Source: Hybos culiciformis (lineage: Eukaryota; Arthropoda; Insecta; Diptera; Hybotidae). From it: a stretch of DNA of 64,000 nt. This document shows, piece by piece, positions 25,978-46,970 of this stretch (the first letter of the stretch is position 1; every line of letters starts with the position of its first letter). The stretch spans positions 71,063,303-71,127,302 of the forward strand of contig OZ023274.1 in NCBI GenBank assembly GCA_964007475.1, given 5' to 3'. The notes beneath the pieces are model-generated. The model was given only the letters and a program-made list of their open reading frames with translations, had not been told where the DNA came from and did not search any database. A program made the translations under genes and the position numbers.

Positions 25978-26969
25978 TTTTACTTTTCTTTTTATTTTTA
26001 AATTGTATATGTTAAATATATTTGTATAAATACAGAATATATTTTTTATTATTATTTAACTTATTAATTAAATTTAATTTTTAAATAATATTTCCATGTA
26101 AAAAAAAATTATTACAAAAATCTAATTTTCGTTCCCTTAAATTTAAATTTGTATATTTAAATTTTTTTTTCTTTTAAGCTGTAGATAAAGTCAAAGTAAC
26201 TGTCGCGAATTAAAGTCGCCGAAAAAAAAGTTGAAATATATATATAATTCACTTGTTTAAATGTCTATATAGCGCCAACTATAACCAAAATGTGTACCTA
26301 CCGTGAAAGTAATAAAAAAAAATCAGCAGATTTCAGAATTAATTCTTTTAAATTTTATTAATTTATATTTTATAGCTAAAATAAAATTTACTGGAACTAT
26401 TTTGAGGTGAACTAATAGAAGAAACGCAATTTTTGGAGCCCAAACGGATTCTCACTATTTGTTTACATTTTTGTTCTTTTTTATTACAATTCAAATTCAT
26501 TTTTATTTGAGAAATATTAGTTTGAATTTGAATTTTTTTTACTCAAAACTATTATTAAAAACTATTTGAAAAAATTCTTCTTATAAAATTTCTCAGATAT
26601 TCTTTTAATGAAAATCTTAGTAATGATAATTCGTTTTTTTCTCATGTAACTCAAAACATCAAGTGTAAACTTGCCCAGTAAGCTTTATTGAATTATTTCC
26701 ATTGTTTCCTCTTCTCTTCTACCCCAGGTACTGTTTAAAAATAAACAATTAAACTCACTCAAGGTAAATTTTTTTTAATGTCATTTTTGACAGTCATTGT
26801 CATATGATTTTAATTTTATCTTCTGTAAATTTTTTAATTCTTTCAAAAATCGATATTAAATAAAAAAAATTATTCCTGTTCTTTAATTGTACAAATTTAA
26901 TTATCGAATAATTCTAATAACGAATATTATTAAAAATATCTTCGATTGGTAATAAATAAAAAACAAATT
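25978..26969. other. Divergent promoter region, ANKRD13C / WDR7
   Basis: About 1 kb separates the two start codons. It is AT-rich and must hold both 5' leaders and probably a shared promoter. No element or motif stands out. Confidence 0.55.
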
Positions 26970-37428
<10,459 letters not shown>

Positions 37429-38279
37429 AAATAAAGAAAAAAATACAAAAAACAGTTCTAACAAAAATTAATAGAATCATTCATAATTATGTTGTCTGGT
37501 TCAAATTAATATTATAAATGTTAAGCTTTTATTCTCTTATAAAGTCACATATTAAAAAAATTATACCTATTTAATAATTATTATGAAAATTCAACTCTAA
37601 AGTATTGTAAAATGAATATTTATTAATACATAATGTATTTTTGTTTTGTTAAATTATGAATAAATGTTGTATGCTTTCATGTTATAACATTTTTTAATTT
37701 ACTTCCAAGGATGGTTATCACGAACTACGAATTAAGATTCAATCGTAAAATTTAACTCTTCTTTCCATTCGAGTGCAAATATAAATGTTATTTTGGGTTG
37801 TATGACCATATCTTTATTATCAAATTCTTTAGGTACCAAAATCCTTATTGTCTTTGCTTTATTTACAATTTCATTTCAGAATTTTTATTTTTAAACAGGA
37901 TTAAGGACAAATAATAAAAGCGAAATTTTCAGTGAAAAGTGAAATAGTTTGTGCTACGATAGTAATGGATAGACGATAAAAATTTCGATTCTTATACCCT
38001 TTACACACCTCTACAACTTTGACAAAAATTGAAAAAAACTTTAAAATTAACAAGATAGACGTTTTTAATATCTAAGAAAGTAAAGATTTTGAAATTAAGG
38101 AATTTGTAAAACAGATTTTACATTTAAGGATTTTGAAACTAAGGATTTGTAACTACGGCGGTCGTAGTATAACCGTAATTTTGAATGAATTTTATCAAAA
38201 TATAATTTCAAAATTGGTTTTTCGTTTATTTTTACTATCGAATCGTAATTCATAACCTTTTTGTAATATAAAAAAAAAA
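37429..38279. other. Convergent intergenic region, WDR7 / PWWP gene
   Basis: Only about 850 bases separate the two stop codons, so the 3' UTRs probably share or overlap this space. No other feature was seen. Confidence 0.6.
37659..37664 (+). terminator. WDR7 candidate polyadenylation signal
   Basis: AATAAA about 230 bases after the stop. An earlier AATAAA at 37430-37435 lies almost on the stop codon and is less likely to be the main signal. Confidence 0.5.
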
Positions 38280-40939
38280 TTAAGCTGCTGTATTCTGATT
38301 TGCTAGATTTTCTAAATCAGATTCATTTACAATTTGAAATTTTTCAACATCATCCAAATTTTTTGTTAGTTCATCAAATGTTTTAACTTCGTTCTGGAAA
38401 ATTTGCCAAAATGTGTCACATTCTGCTTCAGGAAATAGCAACTGAAAAAATTAAAAAACTTGTGAATAATTTACTTGTTTGTTATGCACCTGTGATTCTA
38501 TTACGTATTCTGTCCTGATTTTTAAAATGGTTCGAAACTCATATTTCGATTAAATTCAATTAGAACGCAATTCTATTTTCATTCGAAAAGAAACGAGAAC
38601 AAGATTTTCCGACTCTTATTAAAGAGTTTTTAAAATAACACACAATCTATATACAGCGATATTTAAAAAAAAATAAAAAAAATACAGCTCATGGGTTAGT
38701 GAAGTGATCTTCATATTACTCTTCTATATACACTTTATTATACCTACTTTTCTAAAAACAACAAATAGGAAACCATCCGATATATTATATTTTAAATTAC
38801 CTGAAATTTCTCATAAATTTCTCCTGCTTTTTTATTTACTATTTTCGCTTTTTCCTTAAAATCCAATAATTCCTCATCTGTTAAACTCCATTCTCTTAAA
38901 TTACCAATATATTTTTTTAAACACTTAACAGTCTTTACACCAATTGGATTTTTTTTTAACATTAGAGGTGTAACAGCAAATTCTAGAGAGAATAATTATT
39001 TTTCCATATTTCAATATATTATTTTTTATATTTTACCTTTAAGTTCGTCAAGGTATTGAATACAAGTATCTAAATCTGCAAACTCTAGACCCGCTGTCTC
39101 TTTAATTTTTAAAATTATCTTGAAGAATTCATATTCCTTCTCCATTTGGTCTTGTAATTGGGAAGAGTTTGCCTTTTGTTTTTTCAACGATTCATTTTTT
39201 TCTTCATTTTCGATTTTAATTTGGTCAGATTTTCTTTTAATATCAACATAATCTTCCATATGCCTACATAAAATCGAAAAAATTACAAAAAAAAATTACA
39301 TCTTCAATTTGATGACATTCGTTTTCACACTTACTTTTTAGGCATTATTGTTCGACCACTTCGACTTTGATAACAATCAACTTTTTCTGTTTTTACAGAT
39401 TGAGGTTTTGTTTGAATTTTTTTTAATTCTTCTTTTATATCTTTTGTCTCTGGAGTCTATAAAGTAGACATTCAATAAACATGATGTTATTTATTTTATT
39501 CAATTCACAAATTTTTCCGTATAAATAAGTCTCCTTTAGGACATACATAAAAAGACTATGCATCATGAAGAAAATACAAATAAAAAATACTAATATTTGA
39601 TCCCAACCTAACGAGCTTGATGTTTTACATTTGTATAATATTGCTCTTATGTAATGCTTTAAAAACTTCTAGAATAATAAATTAATTTTTAAAGTTTTAA
39701 AAGCTGTTTAATCTGTAGATCTGAATGATTAGTTTTAAAACATCTGGTTAGAGTTATATTACACAAAAAAAAAAATTAGCTCATTGAACTAACATTTTTT
39801 GTCTTACTTTTTATTTATAATTTTTCTTCACGATGCGTACTCTATCAATATACTTTATATAGTTTTCCACTTAATTCGTTTAAATTTTCATCACACTTAC
39901 TTCAATGCTGTCGTCCTTCACAGTCACGGAGTCATTGATGCTTTTGTCAGTTAGGTCCACAGAAGAATCAGCGTTCGGAAACTGAAAAAAAAAATTTATT
40001 TATGCTTTCTTTATAATCATTTGGGGGTCAATATCATATTAGCTACTTTGTATAGCTAAAGTGTACTTACGATTATTGGTGCAGAGTCATTTCCTTCTAA
40101 CGCTTGCTCAATTTGCTCCACTGCTTCCCGGAATTGAGACCGTTTCATACTTTTTTCATTGGCAAATTTTTGTTTGTTATCCTTGTAAAGAAATAGATCT
40201 TCGACTTTGATATTTGCTCTGAAATAATTAAAAAACAAGAAAAAAGCTGGTTTGTGAATTTGATAGATAATTTTTGTTTCTAAAATTTAAATTAATAGTG
40301 TTGAAACTTTGTGATAGTAATGTAATTTTAGTTTTTTGATCTTTTTACAGCATATGTAGGTTTTTAATGACCATTTTCAACATTGAGGCAAATTTAGAGG
40401 AGATTTTCAATTAGAACTTTGGGGGCCATATCACTGAAACGATGGGTTTGCCGCAGAAAACCGTCTCAGATTTGAAAGTTTAAACTAAATCGATCTTTAA
40501 TACGTAAACAGAATTTTAGCCTTTCATTTTTTTTTGTACATACCTCTCTTAAATCTAAACTAATGTATGTAGGCAGGTAGGTACAAGTACAAGCGACATA
40601 TTATATAAAAAAAAACGTAAGTGCCGGGGGTTTTCGGTAGTCATCTCACTTTGTCGATTCTATATCTACCCGCGTAAAATTACCACCAATAAAATTACGA
40701 AAAATGCTTACGTTTCTCCGGTTCCATAAAAGTAAACATTATACTTTTTGTTTGACAATTGTTTAGTTATCTAGAAAGAAAAAGAAAATATTGAATCAGG
40801 AAATTTTTTTTTGGTTAATTAATCTTTTGAATTAAAATGTAAAACAATAATTCTTCACCTTTGATGGCCACGGCGGATAGCCACGAACTTTAGCAAAAAC
40901 CCAGTCGTGAACCTTAAAATTTTTATCTTTTTTGCCCAT
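38280..40939 (-). CDS. PWWP and integrase-binding-like domain protein (LEDGF/HDGF family, JASPer-like)
   Basis: Eight exons: 40939-40859, 40770-40712, 40218-40071, 39981-39901, 39456-39335, 39263-39037, 38982-38801, 38441-38280, giving 353 residues. Residues 7-95 are a PWWP domain (FKVHDWVFAKVRGYPPWPS, then YNVYFYGTGET). PWWP domains of this family read H3K36 methylation. The middle is charged (DDSIETPETKDIKEELKK, SRSGRTIMPKK). Residues about 203-305 resemble the LEDGF integrase-binding domain: DLDTCIQYLDELKELAVT, then a C-terminal helix IYEKFQLLFPE. In vertebrates this domain binds IBM-bearing chromatin and transcription factors. In Drosophila the related JASPer anchors the JIL-1 kinase. The nuclear chromatin-adaptor role is inferred from family. 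It is divergent from BUD13. Confidence 0.9.
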
Positions 40940-41084
40940 AATAATATTAATTATTTATTTTTAATTGCTTTAATTTAAAAGAAAATTGATATTTATTTAT
41001 CAAAATTAAATGAAAATTCGTTTAAGAACAAGTCAACGCAAACCAAGCAAAGCAAAGCAAAGTTCTGTGGGTTCTGTGCTGCAG

Positions 41085-41379
41085 GAGGGCGAAGTCGTGT
41101 CGACTAGCATCGACTTAGTCGAGCTAGTCGGCACAATTTTCGAGTTGCTGCTGCTGATTCTTTTTTATCGACTCAGGTCGACGAGCTGCTGCTGAACTTT
41201 TATTCGACTAAGTCGACTAAAATTTCCTACTTCCTTTTTTTTTTTTTTTGGAAAAAATACGGATTTAGTCGACTAAGTCGATCAAGTCTAGCTGGTCGCT
41301 AAGACCGAAATTTATCGACTGAGTCGAGCCGCTGCTACCAAAAGCTGCTGCTGGCCAGAAATCAAACGACTTCGCCCTC
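41085..41379. mobile_element. CpG-rich palindromic MITE-like element
   Basis: The terminal inverted repeat is GAGGGCGAAGTCGT (41085-41098) paired with ACGACTTCGCCCTC (41366-41379). The body repeats GTCGACTAAGTCGA-type and GCTGCTGCTG motifs, many themselves palindromic, around a T-rich centre. It is non-coding. Confidence 0.75.
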
Positions 41380-41402
41380 TGAGCAGGTAATACCCTTAAT
41401 TA

Positions 41403-41904
41403 GCTGTCTACACTTCGGTTTAAATAAGGTTTCGCAAATGTTTATAAATAGTTGTTGAGTTAAAGGAGGTTTATCTACAAAAAATTTAGTTGTTTTAAAG
41501 TTGAGTTAACCTGAAAAAACACAGCATTGTTTACTTAGATTAAATGAATATGTTCTGATTACGTTTAAATTATCGGTTGGGCATGTACGTTTGAATAATT
41601 AAAAAAAAATAAAAAACAAAATCTCTAAAATCATAAAAATAAAATAATTTTTTTTGTGATTTTTTTTTATCGAATTTTATTTTAAATTAATTAATTCACT
41701 TATAGAATTTTTTTATATAATTTTTAAATTATTTTTGATTAAATTTTATTCACTAATTTTTATTTAGAAATTTAACAAAAATAAATAAAAATTAAAAAAC
41801 AACAAAATTAACCCGGGTAAAAAAAAATCATGGTGTGAACAGCAATTTTCAATTGAGGGATAACCTGATTTTAATTTATGAATAAAATTTCTAGTGTAGA
41901 CAGC
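41403..41904. mobile_element. PIF/Harbinger-like MITE with TTA target duplication
   Basis: A 502-bp element starting GCTGTCTACACT and ending AGTGTAGACAGC, flanked by TTA on both sides (41400-41402 and 41905-41907). A 3-bp TWA duplication is the mark of PIF/Harbinger transposition. There is no transposase ORF. Confidence 0.75.
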
Positions 41905-41931
41905 TTATTATTACACACACTCTATTTAAAA

Positions 41932-42876
41932 TAGCTTGTTTACACTTAGCTAATTTAACATGTTCGGACAACGAACATGTTCCGTTGGTGTTTTTTATGG
42001 TGTTTTTTCATAGTAATGCCTTTGACAAACTGCACTCGAAAAACATGTTCTTGAGCACAAAAACATGTTATTAAAATCGACCGAACAGACTACCTTAATG
42101 TGTTTCACAAAACAGATAAACATCTGTTTTTTTTTCTCGAGTTTAAAAACAAAAGTAAACAATACAATTTACCTACAAATTTAATTCAAATTCAAAATAA
42201 AAAACAATAACAAACTTTTTTTTCATTTGTTTACAAATAAATACGACATAAAATTGTCAAAGTCTACGTCAAAAATGATACCCCAGTGAACATTAATGGC
42301 TTCCACATATTGCCTCACGAAATATTTGTAAAAATTACTCAACCCATCCTTTAATAACAATATGTTTTCGCAAGAACATGTTCTTGTTTTTATTACTATG
42401 GGAAAACTGCTTCAAAAACATAAAATTAACATGTTCTTGATCAAGAACATGTTAATCGTGTCAGTTTGTCCAAGGCATAAAAAAATGAAAACAGAAACAC
42501 GTTCTTCAACATGTTTCTACAAAAACATGTTAATTTTCAGGGATGAATGAGTAATTTTTGAATAATATTTTGTTAGGCGATATTCAGTATGCATTAATTT
42601 TTACTTGGTATGTCATTTTTGACTTTGAAATTTTATAAAGGTGGAGATACACTCAAGATAAATGACGCGCGAGTTCTTAAACTTGACACAACTTCATATA
42701 TTTTAACTTTTTTGGGCGCGTCAGTTCCTTTGAGCTTATCTCCGGTATTATTTGAAATTGTTTATCTGACACAGCTAAACATGTTAACATATGAAAAACA
42801 TCGTTTGAACGGTCGATTTTCCAAAGATGTTTAACTCCTTTCGAACATGTTAAATTAGTGAAGTGTGAACAAGGCA
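41932..42876. mobile_element. MITE family A, copy interrupted by a nested element
   Basis: Same family as 18187-18647, in the opposite orientation, with closely matching sequence from both ends inward. It is interrupted after TTTTTTCATAG by the element at 42017-42477. The right end is followed by TAA and then by a second partial copy of the terminal motif (to about 42894). Confidence 0.85.
42017..42477. mobile_element. Nested MITE inserted in family A copy
   Basis: A 461-bp element with inverted ends TGCCTT(T/G)GACAAACTG and inner AACATGTTCTTGA repeats, flanked by TAA on both sides (42014-42016 and 42478-42480). The uninterrupted copy at 18187-18647 has the empty site with a single TAA, which defines the insertion exactly. 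This fits PIF/Harbinger-type insertion. Confidence 0.88.
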
Positions 42877-42925
42877 TAAGTGTGAACAAGGCATAACGTA
42901 AAAAATTAAAATAGTTTACTTTTTA

Positions 42926-43060
42926 CGTCGTCAACGTCGCGTCGTCAACGTGGCGTCGTCAACGTCAACGTCCAGTTAAACCGTCTCCATACACATCCAT
43001 ACATTTAATATTTCTTATACGTCTTTAGCGTCACGTCCGTCGCGTCCGTCGCGTCCAGTT
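42926..43060. repeat. CGTC/CGTCAACG tandem array
   Basis: Irregular tandem copies of CGTCGTCAACG-like and CGTCCGTCG-like units, with two copies of CGTCCAGTTAAAC. CpG-rich against an AT-rich background, 0.5 kb before the BUD13 start. Confidence 0.75.
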
Positions 43061-43524
43061 AAACAGAGCTAAGAATGGTTTCTATTTTTTTACAATCGCT
43101 GGCGACGCCAACGCCAGGCCGTAAAACATCGACGTGAAATTAAGAAGAATTTTAACTTTTTTTTTTACTTTTCACGTTGATCACCGCGTCGTTACCTACG
43201 GGTGGTGATTCGTTTGTTTTTGTTTGTGGTTGTCAATATTGTTGTTTGCAAATACAACATTTATAATGTTTTGTTTTGATTTTGAACTTGATTTTTGAGT
43301 ATTATAATTAATATTATAATTATAATTAATATAAAATAAAATAGGATAAAAGATAAGGAAATTAAAATCAAAAGATGAACTAAACATAAACTAAAGTTCT
43401 AAAGTAATAACTTCCCACCAGTACCAGCTATTTACAAACTATTTCAATTATACCCAGAATATAGAAATAGAAAATTACTATTTATTTCAGTCGAAAAAGA
43501 AACAAATTGAAATAAGTGTAAATA

Positions 43525-45551
43525 ATGTCAACAAAATTAGATTATTTAAAAAAATATCTTTCAAAAGATAAAAAGTCGAAAAAAAAGAAAAAGCATCTTA
43601 AAGATAAGAATTCAAGGTAAGACACATCATATGGTGAACAACACAGCCGAAAATAATATACCTAACCTACTTAACTATATATTTAGCCTTTTATTGTTCC
43701 AATCCCAATAAATCATAATCGTAACCTATGTATGTTATTAGGTACCAACCTACCTACCTAGGTATATTTACATAAATGTAATAGGTAAATCGTTTTCAAT
43801 AATTTCATTGGTTAATTTCAACTTTCATGATATTTGCAGGGAAAGCTTGCAGGAAGAAATAATAGGTTTATAAAACGATGTTGTCTTGTTCGAATTTGTT
43901 CAAACAAATAATGTGAACTCGAATATAAATCTAAAACATTCAAATATTATATGCCTTAATGAAGGTTTAGAATAATACGCCGAAATATCTATTGGCCAAA
44001 TATAAAACAAACAATATACCTAGGTAGGTACCTAGGTATTTCATTAAAGTATTTTTTTTTTTACAAATTCCACCAAAACAACATCCATCCTTTAAAATAA
44101 TTAAAGTTTAGCTTATTGAGAAGTTTTGAAAACTTTATCTACCTGTTGCTTTAATACCTATTTACCAAAGATATTTTTTTAAATTTTGTGGTTAGATTTA
44201 TTTTTGAAATTTTTTAAAGTCGATTTTTGCTATTGTTAAAATGATAATTCAAGCAATCTAAGACAGGTTTTTAACTATAAATTTTTTTGAAGTATTTAAA
44301 TTCTAAATACCGATGACGGCACAACTAATTATTTAAATGAACAATTTTAGAATTAAAGTAATTGATGATAATGAATTCGCTATTGAGTCAATTGATAATG
44401 ATGAATTTGAATTGACAGGTGAAGATGCCCCACAAATTGTTAACATTGAAGAGTTTCAAACTAGTGAAAGAAAAAAATTATTCATCAAAGACAATTGGGA
44501 AAATTTGTCAGTTCAAAATAAATCGAAAAACAAGAACAGTGAAAAAGAAGAAGTGAGAGACGATGATGATTTATCACCGCCAAGGAAAACTTTATCAATT
44601 ATAAAAACTAACAATAAGTCATCGAATGAGATAACTATCTTAGTTGACTCCGATAATGACTTATCACCAGTTCGAAACAAAAAATTGCTTAGTTCTGATG
44701 ACGATTTATCTCCACAAAGAAATTCGCATTATAAAGAAGATAAGTTTGCATTTTCAGACAAAAAAAATAATAGTTTGAAAGAAACAACAAAAAAATCTTC
44801 AGGGTCTAGAAGAAAAGGCATGTCACCAATTCAAATAACAAACAATAAGAAAAGAAAATCAAGTGGAGATATTTCTCCACTGAGCAAAAAGACAGTAAGT
44901 ATTAAGAAAAGATTTGTATTATTAAAATTAATTTTTATTTTTTTATTTTAGGAATCAAAAAACAATAATGAGCGTAGTAACAGAAAATTAGGATTCCAAA
45001 ATGCACAACGAATGAGAGAAGAAAACACAGCTTTACACACAATGCAGGATGAGTTATTTAAACATTTGTTTGAGGAAACAAATAATCAGGAGCCCGTGGT
45101 GAGGAAAAGCCGAAGAGATGATAAAATCCCAAAAACTGATTTAAAGAAAGAGGAAGAAACAAAGAAGAAATTGGAGATCTATCAAAAATGGGGAAAAGGT
45201 CTCAAACAGATTGAAGTGCAAAAAGCAAAAGAAATTGATGAGAAAATAATAGCAAATATGCCATTAGCTAGATACTCAGATGATCGCGACTTAGATGAAA
45301 TGTTGAAAAATACTGCAAGGGAAGGTGATCCCATGCTACAGTACATTAAAAAAAATAGAAAAGTTTCAAATGAAAAATCTTTACCTGTTTACAAGGGATT
45401 AGCACCAGAAAATCGTTTTAATATTAGACCTGGATATCGTTGGGATGGTTTAGACAGATCCAACGGTTATGAAAAAAAATATTTTGATATACAGAATAAA
45501 AGGAAGGCTATGCAAGAAGAAGCGTACAAATATAGCACTGAAGATATGTAA
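43525..45551 (+). CDS. BUD13: BUD13 homolog, pre-mRNA splicing factor (RES complex)
   Basis: Three exons: 43525-43616, 44351-44894, 44952-45551, giving 411 residues (human about 619, with a longer repeat region). The N-terminus STKLDYLKKYLSK matches the family's YLKRYL start, followed by a lysine-rich run. Residues about 100-165 hold three DDDLSPPR-like repeats, the hallmark of animal BUD13. The C-terminal ~100 residues hold RYSDDRDLDEMLKN, NRFNIRPGYRWDGLDRSNGY and the terminal YKYSTEDM, all family signatures. BUD13 joins SNIP1/Pml1 and RBMX2/Snu17 in the RES complex of the activated spliceosome, in the nucleus. Confidence 0.97.
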
Positions 45552-45565
45552 ATTATTTTTAACTG

Positions 45566-45571
45566 AATAAA
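45566..45571 (+). terminator. BUD13 polyadenylation signal
   Basis: AATAAA 15 bases after the stop codon. Confidence 0.6.
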
Positions 45572-46898
45572 AAACAACTATTTGTGGCATCTAGTTTTTT
45601 TTAATGTTATGTTATTTCTAAAAAAGGACTAAAAAATTTGATTGAAAACAGAAAATAAAACTATATGTGGGAATTAGAGGGAAAAACCCATGTCTGCAGA
45701 ACTAAAAGGAATAGACTCTTTTTCGAAAAAGTTGTACCTCTTAAAGAGATGTCGATTCACAATATACTTTAAAATGATCAGACAGAGCATTTTTAAGCAG
45801 AACAGAATAATTTTTTTTTCAATACACAACTTCCGATCCATTTGCAAAATGATATGGAAAAATAGAAAATGAAAATCTAAAATTTTAAATGAAAATGGGT
45901 TCCTTAATTTTTTTTTCTCTAATTTTAGTAAACTGAACTGTTTTATTAAATTCAATTTGATTTATGTTTTTTATGATAATGTACACATTATAATTCAACT
46001 ATAAATATTTAGAGAAAATAAAAAAAATTAAAAATAATGCGGACAAACATTTTTGGTAGTGGGATTTGCATATTTCAAAAATAATATTTCTCTATTTTAA
46101 TGTTAAAAGTAAATAAAATTAAATTTAAATATTTTTCATCGTGCGAGATATCCTGACTGAGAAATCTCGCTACGTTAGATATACATACCTATTTCTGATT
46201 TTCTATTATCACTTCTATTTGCTGTAATCTCATGTCATATATCTAAAGTCATCTTAATTACTAAATAAAATATCTGTAGCATTTATTTTTTCCTTCTCAA
46301 TTTAATTTATTAATACATATAATTAATTAAAATTTTAACTTTAAACAAAAAAAGTAAATATTAGATAACTTTACTATATGTATAGTATATTTTTAATTCA
46401 AAACTATAATTAATCGTTTTGTAGTATATTTAGGTATATTTAAATTGTAATTTTTTTATTTTATTTTTTTTTACCTAATGTGTTTATTATTTGAACACCT
46501 TGGCGATTTTCACGTACATAATAATAAAGTTTTTATTCCTCTTATATGTGATAAATATAAGTACATATATTATGATACATACATATTCATTTATGTTAAT
46601 TTTATAATAACAGTCCTAATATTGCCAAAAATATTTATTGAGATTCATAGTACTTAATATTAGGATCAGTTCCTTAGTTTAGGGCTATTAACAAAAAAAT
46701 AAAGAACACAATTTTGATATAAGAAGAATGAAACTGGAAAAACTTATTAAAATGAACGATTTTCTTTCTGGTTGAAATCTCAAGATTTCCCTAATTTGTT
46801 ATTTATCTAAATAAGATTTTATTCTACTTGTAAAATTGCATTTGTTCTTCTCGATATGTAAATGAACAAAATTTTATATATTGGATGAAAGATTAAAT

Positions 46899-46970
46899 TG
46901 AATTAAAAATATATTCGAAGTATTAAAAAATGAATGAATTAAAAATATATTCGAAGTATTAAAAAATTAA
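46899..46970. repeat. 36-bp tandem duplication
   Basis: The block containing ATATTCGAAGTATTAAAAAA occurs twice in direct orientation, 36 bp apart, nearly identical, so it is a recent duplication. Confidence 0.85.

Larger units (their letters stand above)
40940..43524. other. Transposon-rich divergent region, PWWP gene / BUD13
   Basis: About 2.6 kb between the two start codons, largely filled by four inverted-repeat elements (41085-41379, 41403-41904, 41932-42876 with a nested one at 42017-42477) and a CpG-rich tandem array (42926-43060). The leaders and promoters must lie near the ends. Confidence 0.7.

Noticed and set aside
45674..45955. 93-codon ORF after BUD13
   Set aside because: AT-rich, opposite to the BUD13 3' flank, no recognisable segment and no splice support.
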